64,000 nucleotides of DNA, from the NCBI GenBank assembly GCA_028875055.1, contig JAPPGG010000006.1, forward strand, positions 54,927 to 118,926, written 5' to 3'. A model generated the notes under the pieces. The model had not been told where the DNA came from. It worked only from the letters and a program-made list of their open reading frames with translations, and did no database searches. Source of the stretch: Chloroflexota bacterium (GTDB lineage: Bacteria > Chloroflexota > Dehalococcoidia > Lucifugimonadales > UBA3495). Both the position numbers and the translations under genes were made by a program. Positions 32,170 to 40,668 of this stretch are shown piece after piece; the stretch's first letter is position 1; the number at the start of each line of letters is the position of its first letter.

Positions 32170-34392
32170 GTGTCAGATCTCATCGGAGTCGCAGCGGCTC
32201 CGGAAGCGCTAAGCGGGCCGCCAGGCGAACAGGTGACGGCGCAGGTCCAGGTGCAGAACTTTGGCCGGGTGGTGGATGCCTACTCCGTCGAAGTGCGGGG
32301 CCTGAATACCGATTGGTACGAACTAAGCGCAGATTCAGTGTCGCTATTCCCCGGCGACTCGGGACAGTTGAACCTGGTAATCAATATCCCAGCGGGATCG
32401 GGGGCAACGGCCGGCTGGTACGAGTTTTACATAAGGGTTGCTTCCGGTGTTTTCCCCGGTGAGGAAACGATAGTTCCCCTGGTGGTGAGGGTTGAACCGG
32501 TCAGCGAATACAACGCCCAGGTCCGCCCCGAGCTGGTGGAGGGGCGGGCAGGAAGGTTTACCCTAAATGTAGAAAACACCGGAAACACGGAGGTTGTTCT
32601 CGATCTGGATGGCGCCGACCCGGAGGGATTCTGCAGGTTTTCATTCTCTGAGAATCCGGCGACGGTTGAGCCCGGGACAACCAGAGAAGTGCAGGTCCTT
32701 GCAAAGCCCAGGCGGAGGCCTTTCGTTGAACCTTCACGCACCCATAGCCTGGTCTTCAGCTTGTCTCCCCGGCAGTCGGCTGAGCGCACGAGCCTGAATG
32801 CACGCCTGGAAGCGACGCCCTATGCCCGAAAGTGGCATTTCCCCGCGGCGCTGGTGGCGCTTCTGTTGATGGCCTGGCTGGGTTACACGCTTTTCTGGTT
32901 TGCACAGGAAAGGAACGAAGTTACCTATTTGAGGGAAGAGAAGTGGGACGACCTGAGCGAGGCGGAAGAAATATCTCACGGCCGCATAGGCATGCTGGAG
33001 TTTGAGCTTGTTTCTGCAGGAGAGGTGTCAGTCCCATACCCGCCTCCAATAGGTCTCAGGGCCAGCGTGTCGTGGCCGAACACCGGGGACTCGCCGCCCA
33101 CGGTCGGGATTGTGGTCCGCAGCCCCGGCGGAACATGCTGGGGCCCCAGAATGGTTGACCGGACTGCGGACCCTCTGCATTTCCCAGCTCATGAGGGTGG
33201 CGTCCCATGTCATGAACTGAAATACGGCTGGCTGCTGATGGACGTCAACGACCCGGAAGCTCCGATACCTTCAGCCTATGGGGCAGGGGAACCGCTTACC
33301 GAATATTGCGTTCGGGACGCAGACAAAAACCCCACCGTAAAGTTCTTCAGGGACGGAGAATTTCAGACACCCTACAACTTATCAACAGATGACTTTCTAT
33401 CAACGGTTAACGCTGGCACACCCGTCTCTTCATCCATCCTGCCCGGGGCGCCGGAGGAGAAGTGGTCGATTTACCTGGTCAATCCCCACCCCGAGGCCCA
33501 ATGGCCTGTCGCTCCTGAGCTCACCGTACGGTTAAAGGCGGTGGACAAGGCGCCGCACAGCTGGAAAAAAGACGAGACATTTTCAGTGCAAAGGCTGGAG
33601 CTGCCCCATCCCCGCCTCTCAATGCCCTACGTACAATGCGGATGGGACACGGAGCTGGACATCCCTGCCGAGGAGGGAGGACTGGAGCACGGGGTGCTTT
33701 ACGTGCGACGGGTGGAAATTTTCCCCAGGACTACGGAGGACGGGTCTTATGAGGATGTTTCCGTTGGCGCCGGCCATTACGGATGCCCCAACTGGCGGGA
33801 AGATGCGCTGGAAAGCGAATTGCGGTTGATATGCTCCGACGTTACGTGGGGGGCCTTGGACAGCGGGGAGGAGGGTATTACCGCGGACACCGTTTTTCTT
33901 ATCCTACGGCACAGTCATGAAGGCGAAGCCCGCTGCTGGAGCCGAGTTGAGCGGCATGCATCGCCCGACAGCCTGGGTTCGCCCTTTACCTGGGACCTGC
34001 ACTCGGAGGGGCGACCCTGCCACGAAGAACTCACGGACCCACAGCAGATTCTCTGGAATCTAATGAACTGGAATACCTTTGAGCCCGCGCGATACCAGGG
34101 TGTGCAACCCCTGGTCAAGTTCTGTCCCCACGAGAGCGGACAGGCCCTGTTTGACAAGAAATCGGCTGTACCACTGCAACAGAGGGAAAGCTGGGCGCAA
34201 AACAGGACCTCCGGCTGGACGCTATACGTCCTGAACCCCTCTTCCGACGCGGCGCCTCCCAGGGTTACGGTCAAATTCAAGGGAGACCAGTACTGGAAGG
34301 TTGAATTGCGGGAACTGCCAAATTCAACGGTTGGCGACACCCCCCTGGTCCCCCCCGGTTCCGGCGGGTGCCCTCAAACGGCTACGGGTTGA
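32170..34392 (+). CDS. Large Ig-like transmembrane protein with Cys-containing outer region (paralog 3)
   Basis: This 740-residue protein has the same layout as the 29816 protein: two Ig-like domains (GPPGEQVTAQVQVQNFGRVVDAYSVEVRGLNTDWYELS...; RRRPFVEPSRTH), a membrane helix at about 219-242 (FPAALVALLLMAWLGYTLFW), then a roughly 495-residue outer part with GGTCW, VPCHEL, TEYCV, RCWSRVE, RPCHEEL and KFC motifs. The start is GTG 32170 with AAGGAGA 8 nt upstream. The 83-bp gap after its paralog, and their similarity, suggest tandem duplication followed by divergence. Confidence 0.6.
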   Translation: MSDLIGVAAAPEALSGPPGEQVTAQVQVQNFGRVVDAYSVEVRGLNTDWYELSADSVSLFPGDSGQLNLVINIPAGSGATAGWYEFYIRVASGVFPGEETIVPLVVRVEPVSEYNAQVRPELVEGRAGRFTLNVENTGNTEVVLDLDGADPEGFCRFSFSENPATVEPGTTREVQVLAKPRRRPFVEPSRTHSLVFSLSPRQSAERTSLNARLEATPYARKWHFPAALVALLLMAWLGYTLFWFAQERNEVTYLREEKWDDLSEAEEISHGRIGMLEFELVSAGEVSVPYPPPIGLRASVSWPNTGDSPPTVGIVVRSPGGTCWGPRMVDRTADPLHFPAHEGGVPCHELKYGWLLMDVNDPEAPIPSAYGAGEPLTEYCVRDADKNPTVKFFRDGEFQTPYNLSTDDFLSTVNAGTPVSSSILPGAPEEKWSIYLVNPHPEAQWPVAPELTVRLKAVDKAPHSWKKDETFSVQRLELPHPRLSMPYVQCGWDTELDIPAEEGGLEHGVLYVRRVEIFPRTTEDGSYEDVSVGAGHYGCPNWREDALESELRLICSDVTWGALDSGEEGITADTVFLILRHSHEGEARCWSRVERHASPDSLGSPFTWDLHSEGRPCHEELTDPQQILWNLMNWNTFEPARYQGVQPLVKFCPHESGQALFDKKSAVPLQQRESWAQNRTSGWTLYVLNPSSDAAPPRVTVKFKGDQYWKVELRELPNSTVGDTPLVPPGSGGCPQTATG

Positions 34393-34889
34393 TGTGTTGC
34401 CGGCGGGAATTCCGGCACAGCCGAAACCCGCAGCCAATGAGTCCACAAAACCATTAAGGCAACTCTTCAATGTACGACCTGATGCCCGAGGGGTTTCGGC
34501 GCATTCGCACGTTTTCCGGAAGGCGGGCGCACCAGGAGCGCGGCTTCCCCGAACGTCCCGGTTGGAGAAAGAGGGTTGCCGCAGGTCCGGACGGCATGAA
34601 CCCCATTGACATTCCAGTCCGGGGGGAAGGGGACAACTCCCCCATAGAGGGGGACGCATTATCGCTCAGTCCCCTGTCTTTTCAGGGGTGTCGTCACATT
34701 ACCGCAACCCTGGCTGAAGGGCAGGCCCTGGCGCCGCCACCTCTTGCGATTGGGGAAATCCCATGTCTCTAGGCCTCGACACCCATACCGCAGCCGTTAC
34801 AATGTTGACGGTACCCGCGCCTGTTGGCCTTTGCTCCGAATTTGAGGCGGAAACCATTCTGGGTGATGGATGTGGGAGGGATTTGGTTT
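34393..34889. other. 497-bp intergenic region with a short hairpin repeat
   Basis: No convincing gene is seen. It contains TCCCCC-ATAGA-GGGGGA (34638-34654), similar in kind to the 21357 hairpin. It separates the injection-system genes from the lipoprotein metallopeptidase, so the latter may have its own promoter; none is clear. Confidence 0.5.
34638..34654. repeat. C5/G5 hairpin, relative of the 21357 repeat
   Basis: Six-base perfect arms enclose a 5-nt loop, inside a CCCCCATAGAGGGGG context. The neighbouring bases differ from 21357, so kinship is only suggested. Confidence 0.45.
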
Positions 34890-37800
34890 ATGCAATGGCC
34901 GGACTTTGACATCAGGCGGGCTGTATCGCTGAAAATCCGGGGCGCACTCTGGGCGTTCCTTGCTGGGTTAACGGTCGCGGCCTTGCTGGCCTGCCAGCAG
35001 CCTCCGCAAGCCCCTCAATCCTTGCCTGCAGTCCAGGGCCAACCTGACTCAGCCGTTCCCGCGACGGCGCCGCAGGCGGGACTCCATTCCACGGACCCGG
35101 CCCCCGCGCAAGAAACAGCGGCCGTACCAGTTCCGCTTCCTCTGCCGGCATCGCCTGGTTGGGCGCCAGCTCCCCATATTGCAGGGGGTGGGTCGCCAAT
35201 CCCACCGGCGGTAAGCCCGGCTATGGAAAACGTCCCCAACCCGGTTCCGGAACAAGGACAGGACCCGGGTGCGCCTTCGACGGCGTCGCCTGCGTCGGAA
35301 GCCCTGCCCGCGCCGCCATCAAGTCCCGTATCACCGCTGGCGGCAACCGCCATGCCAACGGCCGTGGCCGCTCCGAGCGGTACAAATGCCCCGATGGATC
35401 CGGTGTCACCCGCAGCCACGGCCATGCCGACGCCCACACGACCGCTGCCCACACCAATGCCTACCTTGAGGCCTCGCCAATCGGCAGCATTGCAGCTTTC
35501 CGCCAAACTTCCCTGGATTGAAGACGCGGCGGATGGTCCAAATCGGCAGGGTGCCGACCTGCTCATCGACCTGTGGCTGTGGAACCCGCATTTTGCCGGC
35601 AGGGTGGTTGGCCTGTCATGGATGGCCAACGGAATGTCACCAAGTGAGGCCCGGGCCCTGCTTCACCTGGATCTGCTGGCAGACTCCGACCTGGAACTGG
35701 CAGAGACAGTTTTGACCCTGCCCTGGTTCGCCGACGGGATTTCCGAAGCGGAGTGGCGAGTGATAGAGACCCTCGGCGCCGCCGCCACGGACCCGGAGAT
35801 TGCCAGATTGGCGGTCCGGATTCCCTTCCCGGATGACAACAGGGCCCACATTACGGGGGATACGATCTCAGCGTTGACCATCCTGGCAGAGCATGATCCC
35901 GCCCTGGCGGAAATGGCAACCGGTCTGCCCTGGTTCGCCGGTGGGATATCCGATTATGAATGGATGGTCCTGGACGCTCTCCTTGAAGCCGCGGAGGTGG
36001 ACCCAGGCGCAGCCAGGCTGGCGGCCCGAATACCCTTCTCCGATGAAAGGGAGGCCAACGCCGCCAGGGACCAGATTCTGGAGCTGACAACGCTGGCAAA
36101 ACAGGACCCTGACCTGGCCGAGCGGACAGCCGGCCAGTCCTGGTTCGCCGACGGGATATCCGAGCATGAACAGGGGGTCCTGGCGGCCCTGGGCGTCATG
36201 GCTGAAGTGGACACCGAAGTGGCTGTGCTGGCCGCCGGAATACCATTTTCCGGTGAGGGCGAGGCCAGGATAGCGCGGGAGACCATCCAGGATTTGACCC
36301 TGCTGGCAAGGCAGGACATCAGCCTGGCAAACCGGTTTGCCAGGCTGTCCCGGGACGGAGAAGGCGTTTTCGGTCCGGAAGGCGAGTCAAAGCGGGAACT
36401 GGTGAAGCTGGCAACCGTTGACTCCGCGCTGGCCGAGGCTGTTATGGGTCTGCCCTGGTACGTCAGTGGACTTCAGCAGCAGTCCGAGATGGATTTGGCG
36501 GCGGTATTGGCCTCGCTGAGAAGAATAGCCGCTTCCGGCCCCGAGCCCGGGCGGCTCCTTGCCGGCTACTCCTGGTTCACCGGGGACCTGAACAGAATCG
36601 AGGTCAGTTTCCTCAGGGAACTGGGTAACAGGACCTCCCGCGACCCGGAGGCGGCAACGACACTGCTGGAGTTTACCCGGTCGTTTGACCGGATTGCAGG
36701 AGACGAGGAGAAGTTCCTGGACCACTTGTGGCAAAGCCTGGAGCAGGACCCCGACTTTGCCGACACGATCCGTGGCATGTCATGGCTGGCGGACGGGATT
36801 TCCCTCGTGGAAATGAGAGCCCTGGAACAGTGGCTCATGGTTAGAGAGGCGGACCGGTCAGTCGCCGCAAGATTCGCTGAACGCTCCTGGTTAGTGAACG
36901 GGCCGGGTGACTATCTCGAAGACTACGTGCTGCAGTCACTGCATACCCTGGCCAGAAAGGGCCTGATCTCTCACGTTGCAGGAAAAGCGTGGTTGGTCGA
37001 CGGAATAAGCGATGAAGAAGCGGCGCTCCTGGTTCCTGCCGGCGCAGTTTCAGCGAGGAGTCCGGAACTGGGGCGCGACCTGATGCAGGCCCATTACGTC
37101 CAGAAGAAGACGATCTCGCTGCCCTTGGGCGGAAGCGTCCGAATCTGGGTGTTTCAAAATACACCCTTTCCACCGGGGGAGGACCTGGCCACCACCATCG
37201 AGGAGACCATACTCCTGGCAGAAGAACGGATGCAGGTTCCCTTCCCCACGCCGGAGGTAATCCTGCTGGTGCTGGACCGCAGCGAGAAGTCCTATCGGAT
37301 GGAGCCAGGATACTTCCCAGGCCAGATGAGGTTGATAAGGTCGAGGGGAAAGGTGTACCACCTGCCGCACGAAACGGCGCACTATTACTTCAACCGCGGC
37401 CCCAGCTGGTTCCGGGAAGGCGGAGCCGAGTTCGTAGCGGCCTCCTATGACGATTGGAAAGGAAACCGCGACCTGGTAAAGAGCCGGGCGGATGCGGCCA
37501 GACTGGCGAACAGTTGCATCGAATACCACCAGATTGAGAACATCCGGCACCTGCTTTACGTCATTTCCAGCAGATGGGAATTGACGCGGCCCACGGGATG
37601 CCGCTACACCATGGGGGAGACTCTCTTTCACGACCTGCAAGAGGCCATGGGTCAGAAAGCAATCTGGAAAGCGCTGGGGGGCCTGCACCGTTTGAACCTG
37701 GGCCCACGCGGAGAAATCACTGAGGAGAATATCTTCCGAATTATCCTGGAGCATGCGCCCAGTAACGCCGAGGATGACGTAAGGAAGATTTACAGAACCC

Positions 37801-38543
37801 TCCACGGCGGGACCAGGCCTTTTCCGGACACCAGGACCGAGGACGACCACGGAGATTCGGCCGGCCAGGCAACCAGTGTAGCGGTGGGTAAGCCCGTCAC
37901 GGGACAGCTGGACTATGAGTTCGACTTCGATTACTTCCGATTCCAGGCGGAGGAAGGTCAGAAATACCGGATCAGCGTTCACCATGATGGTCTGCGTCCC
38001 TCCAGCCTCGGACTGTACGCTGCCGACGGGTCCACCGGCCAAAGCCGCTTCTGGATAACCCGAGACCAGATGACCACCGGACCCAGAATCGTGTGGATCG
38101 CGCCCAGCACGGACCGGTTCTACTTTGCCGTGCACAACTTTGGCGGGAAAACCGGGACATACACCGCCGCTGTGGAACAGGTGAACCCGGCAGCGAAGGA
38201 CATACACGGAGACTCTCAGCAAACGGCAACCATGCTATCGGCAGGAGAAGTTGTGACCGGCGTCGTGGATGACGACCTCGACGTCGACTTCTTCCGGCTG
38301 GAGGTGGAGGAGGGGAAAAGGTACTTGACCAAGGTCGAGAGCGGAACTCTGTACGAGTTTCTTGTTTATGCCGAATTTCCCGGCTGGGCAACCAGGAGGT
38401 GGACCAGAACGCAAATGACCAGCTGGGTGCATAAAGGCTTTCGCTGGACGGCCAAAGTGTCCGGGACGCTATACGTGGGCGTCTATGGCGCAGACGGGGT
38501 AACCGGGACCTACCGAATAAGCATCTCAGAGATAGCTGAGTGA
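34890..38543 (+). CDS. Lipoprotein zinc metallopeptidase with WFADGIS helical repeats and two PPC-like domains
   Basis: ATG 34890 is chosen because GGGAGGG lies 9 nt upstream and a lipoprotein signal follows (RGALWAFLAGLTVAALLAC, lipid Cys at about 35); the frame also opens at 34824. The 1217 residues hold a Pro/Ala-rich linker (about 36-205), about nine helical repeats with a (P/S)WFxDGIS..E core (about 220-750), a gluzincin domain with HETAH at 827-831 and third ligand Glu843 (WFREGGAE), and two prepeptidase-C-like beta domains (about 985-1217). It is likely a surface-anchored protease. Its link to the injection system is positional only. Confidence 0.75.
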   Translation: MQWPDFDIRRAVSLKIRGALWAFLAGLTVAALLACQQPPQAPQSLPAVQGQPDSAVPATAPQAGLHSTDPAPAQETAAVPVPLPLPASPGWAPAPHIAGGGSPIPPAVSPAMENVPNPVPEQGQDPGAPSTASPASEALPAPPSSPVSPLAATAMPTAVAAPSGTNAPMDPVSPAATAMPTPTRPLPTPMPTLRPRQSAALQLSAKLPWIEDAADGPNRQGADLLIDLWLWNPHFAGRVVGLSWMANGMSPSEARALLHLDLLADSDLELAETVLTLPWFADGISEAEWRVIETLGAAATDPEIARLAVRIPFPDDNRAHITGDTISALTILAEHDPALAEMATGLPWFAGGISDYEWMVLDALLEAAEVDPGAARLAARIPFSDEREANAARDQILELTTLAKQDPDLAERTAGQSWFADGISEHEQGVLAALGVMAEVDTEVAVLAAGIPFSGEGEARIARETIQDLTLLARQDISLANRFARLSRDGEGVFGPEGESKRELVKLATVDSALAEAVMGLPWYVSGLQQQSEMDLAAVLASLRRIAASGPEPGRLLAGYSWFTGDLNRIEVSFLRELGNRTSRDPEAATTLLEFTRSFDRIAGDEEKFLDHLWQSLEQDPDFADTIRGMSWLADGISLVEMRALEQWLMVREADRSVAARFAERSWLVNGPGDYLEDYVLQSLHTLARKGLISHVAGKAWLVDGISDEEAALLVPAGAVSARSPELGRDLMQAHYVQKKTISLPLGGSVRIWVFQNTPFPPGEDLATTIEETILLAEERMQVPFPTPEVILLVLDRSEKSYRMEPGYFPGQMRLIRSRGKVYHLPHETAHYYFNRGPSWFREGGAEFVAASYDDWKGNRDLVKSRADAARLANSCIEYHQIENIRHLLYVISSRWELTRPTGCRYTMGETLFHDLQEAMGQKAIWKALGGLHRLNLGPRGEITEENIFRIILEHAPSNAEDDVRKIYRTLHGGTRPFPDTRTEDDHGDSAGQATSVAVGKPVTGQLDYEFDFDYFRFQAEEGQKYRISVHHDGLRPSSLGLYAADGSTGQSRFWITRDQMTTGPRIVWIAPSTDRFYFAVHNFGGKTGTYTAAVEQVNPAAKDIHGDSQQTATMLSAGEVVTGVVDDDLDVDFFRLEVEEGKRYLTKVESGTLYEFLVYAEFPGWATRRWTRTQMTSWVHKGFRWTAKVSGTLYVGVYGADGVTGTYRISISEIAE

Positions 38544-38700
38544 GGAGCTGCCAGAATCACAGGCGGCGTGCAACTGCGAGCTAAAGCGTCGCGTTGGAAG
38601 CATGAATCCACCCAACCCCGGGCAGTCCCGAACCTTGCGTCTCTGCTAATTCTGCCAGGTTGCGGCCACTCCGTGGCCAGCGGGCCAACCCCCGGCGGTA

Positions 38701-38897
38701 CGTCGTCAGCAACTGTTCAGAGTTGATGAGTAACAGCAATCCGGAGCGGGTAATTCCAGCGCGGGCAGGGATGCGGAGCAAGGCTAACGGTGCACTCAGG
38801 TCAAGCTCGGCAAGGATTCCTGGATGCCGGCCTTCGCTGGTATGACGGGGCTGGCTGGCACGGAAATCCATCAACTCTGAACTGTTCCTGACGTCAA
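38701..38897. mobile_element. MITE-like element with about 28-nt terminal inverted repeats
   Basis: The arm at 38701-38728 (core AACTGTTCAGAGTTGATG) and that at 38869-38896 (core CATCAACTCTGAACTGTT) are reverse complements with about four mismatches, enclosing about 140 bp with no coding capacity. The interior carries GGATTCCTGGATGCCGG and CTTCGCTGGTATGACGG, wording typical of dispersed palindromic repeats of bacteria. No target-site duplication is obvious. Its right end lies 8 bp from a promoter -35. Confidence 0.65.
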
Positions 38898-38904
38898 CAT
38901 AAAA

Positions 38905-38933
38905 TTGACCCTGTTCGTAAGCGTTACTATAAT
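38905..38933 (+). promoter_or_regulatory. Near-consensus sigma70 promoter for comDE-like genes
   Basis: TTGACC (38905-38910), a 17-nt spacer and TATAAT (38928-38933). Transcription would begin near 38940, about 90 nt before the comD-like ATG. This is the clearest promoter in the window. Confidence 0.85.
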
Positions 38934-39031
38934 GCCCGCAATACCGGACTAAAACGGCAGTGGACGCGGGCGTACCAATCCAGGCTGGCGATCCAGGCCG
39001 ACGGTCCAGGACACAGGCAAGGAGGATTCTC

Positions 39032-39550
39032 ATGGTTGAGCAGCAGGCAGCAGTTTTGAGCCCCGAAGCCATGGTGGAAGAGTTCAAGAAAAATGGAGTC
39101 ACCCACGTGGTGACCATCCCCGACAGCGAGACCAACTATCTTTACGAACTGATGCAGGAGCAGCCCTGGCTCGACGTTGTGCCTGCTTCCCGGGAAGGCG
39201 AGACCTTCGCCATTGCCCTGGGCTTGATAATCGGCGGCCAGACCCCGGTGTGCCTGATACAGAACACAGGCATGATGGAATCGGGCGACTCGATTCGCGG
39301 CATGGCCCTGGACTCCGGCTTCCCCCTGGTAATGGTAATTGGCTACCGGGGCTGGAACCGGCACGGCGTGATTACCGATTCGGTGGCGCGTTACACCGAG
39401 CCATTCCTGAACGCCTTCCGCATCAACTATTACCTGGTTGAGCAGGACGCCGACAGCCACAGAATCTCAGTCGCCTTCGAGGAGGCCAAGAACACCAAGC
39501 GGCCGGTGGCCATCCTGGTGGGTGACGAATACCACGGCTTCAATCGCTAA
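39032..39550 (+). CDS. comD: Sulfopyruvate decarboxylase-like alpha subunit (TPP enzyme, pyrimidine domain)
   Basis: This 172-residue protein starts at ATG 39032 (GGAGGA 6 nt upstream). It has the TPP pyrimidine-binding domain: GVTHVVTIPDSETNYLYELM, then SREGETFAIALG with the Glu that activates thiamine, and a QNTGMMESGDSIRGMALDSGFPLVMVIGYRG block. It pairs with the beta subunit 101 bp downstream to make one enzyme split in two chains. In methanogens ComDE turns sulfopyruvate into sulfoacetaldehyde for coenzyme M; in bacteria without coenzyme M synthesis, related enzymes act in sulfonate or phosphonate breakdown. The real 2-oxoacid is uncertain. Confidence 0.75.
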   Translation: MVEQQAAVLSPEAMVEEFKKNGVTHVVTIPDSETNYLYELMQEQPWLDVVPASREGETFAIALGLIIGGQTPVCLIQNTGMMESGDSIRGMALDSGFPLVMVIGYRGWNRHGVITDSVARYTEPFLNAFRINYYLVEQDADSHRISVAFEEAKNTKRPVAILVGDEYHGFNR

Positions 39551-39651
39551 GGGACTCCGGTCCGGCGAGCAAGCCCGTTTACCGGTGGACGGAGCTTCAT
39601 CGGGGAATAGCCAATAAAACTCAGAAGAGATTCGCATAAGGGAGGCGATGA

Positions 39652-40242
39652 ATGATTCAGTCATCGGACATTTTCCGTGTTTTCCAGGACCACCGGGGCG
39701 ACGCCATCGTAATCCCCACCGGCACCTCCGGTCGGCATTGGCGGGAATTCACCCAGAACGAGACCAGGGACCTGAACCTGGGCGGCGCTATGGGCCACAC
39801 CACATCGGCCGCCCTGGGCCTGGCCCTGGGCCTGCCCAACGAGAAGGTCGTGCTCTTCGACTCCGAAGGCGCGTTGCTGATGAACCTGGGCATCCTGGCT
39901 ACCATTGCCGGCAAGAAGCCGAGCAATTTCTGCCACATCCTGCTGGACAATGAGTGCTACGCCACCACCGGCGGCCAGCCCGTGCCCAACGCCCAGGAGA
40001 TCAACTACGCCGGAGTCGCCAAAGAAGCTGGCTACACCGCCGCCTACAGCTTCGACGACCTGGAAGATTTTGCGACCAACATCGAGCAGATAATGAACGA
40101 GTCAGGCCCGGTGTTTGTTGCCATAAAGGTAGTGCCCGAGGTGGAAAACGAGCCCATAGGCATGCGGCAGCGGGCCCCCTCCCGCAGCCGGTCCGAGACC
40201 ATCCGCGACCTGCAGGGGGAGTTGGGCATCAGCGTCGGCTAG
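39652..40242 (+). CDS. comE: Sulfopyruvate decarboxylase-like beta subunit (TPP enzyme, pyrophosphate domain)
   Basis: The 196 residues carry the TPP pyrophosphate domain: IVIPTGTSGRHWREF, LGGAMGHTTSAALGLALGLPNEKVVLFDSEGALLMNLG and LLDNECYATTGGQPVPNA, in which the metal-binding GDG..N motif appears as FDSEG...DNE. GGGAGG lies 7 nt upstream of ATG 39652. A perfect terminator hairpin follows, so the alpha and beta genes form a two-gene unit driven from 38905. No sulfolactate or phosphonate genes are adjacent. Confidence 0.75.
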   Translation: MIQSSDIFRVFQDHRGDAIVIPTGTSGRHWREFTQNETRDLNLGGAMGHTTSAALGLALGLPNEKVVLFDSEGALLMNLGILATIAGKKPSNFCHILLDNECYATTGGQPVPNAQEINYAGVAKEAGYTAAYSFDDLEDFATNIEQIMNESGPVFVAIKVVPEVENEPIGMRQRAPSRSRSETIRDLQGELGISVG

Positions 40243-40280
40243 GGACGTTATCCGAACCAGTCACCCGCTCCGGAGACCTG

Positions 40281-40321
40281 GAGCCGGACGGTTGGGGTTG
40301 TTCCAACCGTCCGGCTCTTTT
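40281..40321 (+). terminator. Rho-independent terminator after comE
   Basis: A perfect 15-bp stem (40281-40295 with 40303-40317), 7-nt loop GGTTGTT and a TTTT tail. It closes the comDE unit and insulates the urea operon. Confidence 0.93.
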
Positions 40322-40491
40322 GCGTTCGGACTGGGTTGGGCGGGGCTTCCGGATTGGTTCACTGACTGCTTGAGGCGCTGGCAGAACATTCCCGGGACCT
40401 GGCCGTGGATTCTCCGTCCACCGGAACTCCTTCACGCTGCCTCTCCAGCGCCGCCTTATCTATCCTCTAATATCCCCATTTTCCGGGGACT

Positions 40492-40507
40492 TCCGAAACA
40501 TTTCGGA
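40492..40507. promoter_or_regulatory. Palindromic operator candidate upstream of urtA
   Basis: TCCGAAA-CA-TTTCGGA has 7-bp perfect arms. It is preceded by TCCCC-N7-GGGGA. A dyad of this type 160 bp before a nitrogen-uptake operon could bind a repressor or nitrogen regulator; the regulator is unknown, and it does not fit the NtcA consensus GTA-N8-TAC. Confidence 0.4.
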
Positions 40508-40668
40508 CACATTCATTTTACTTCGGCGTTACACCTTCGAAACGGTTGAGTAACAAGCCTCCTCTATCTTGTTCCTGTCGGCTGGAAAACTGGCGGCCCC
40601 GCCCCACTTCACCGGGGGGCCAGTTGCTCCGACGGGCCGGCAAACGAAATGTCAGGAGGAGAATCCCC

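Larger units (their letters stand above)
38544..39031. other. 488-bp intergenic region holding a MITE-like element and the comDE promoter
   Basis: No gene is seen. The left 157 bp hold nothing that I recognise; the rest is a terminal-inverted-repeat element (38701-38897) and a near-consensus promoter (38905-38933). Confidence 0.6.
40243..40668. other. 426-bp intergenic region upstream of urtA
   Basis: It contains the comE terminator (40281-40321) and tandem palindromes near 40472-40507; I see no gene. It must hold the promoter of the urea uptake operon, but no consensus box pair is visible. Confidence 0.5.

Noticed and set aside
35015..35629. 204-codon minus-strand Gly/Ala-rich frame opposite the lipoprotein linker
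   Set aside because: It is the reverse of the Pro/Ala linker; the + strand has lipobox, repeats and protease motifs in one frame.
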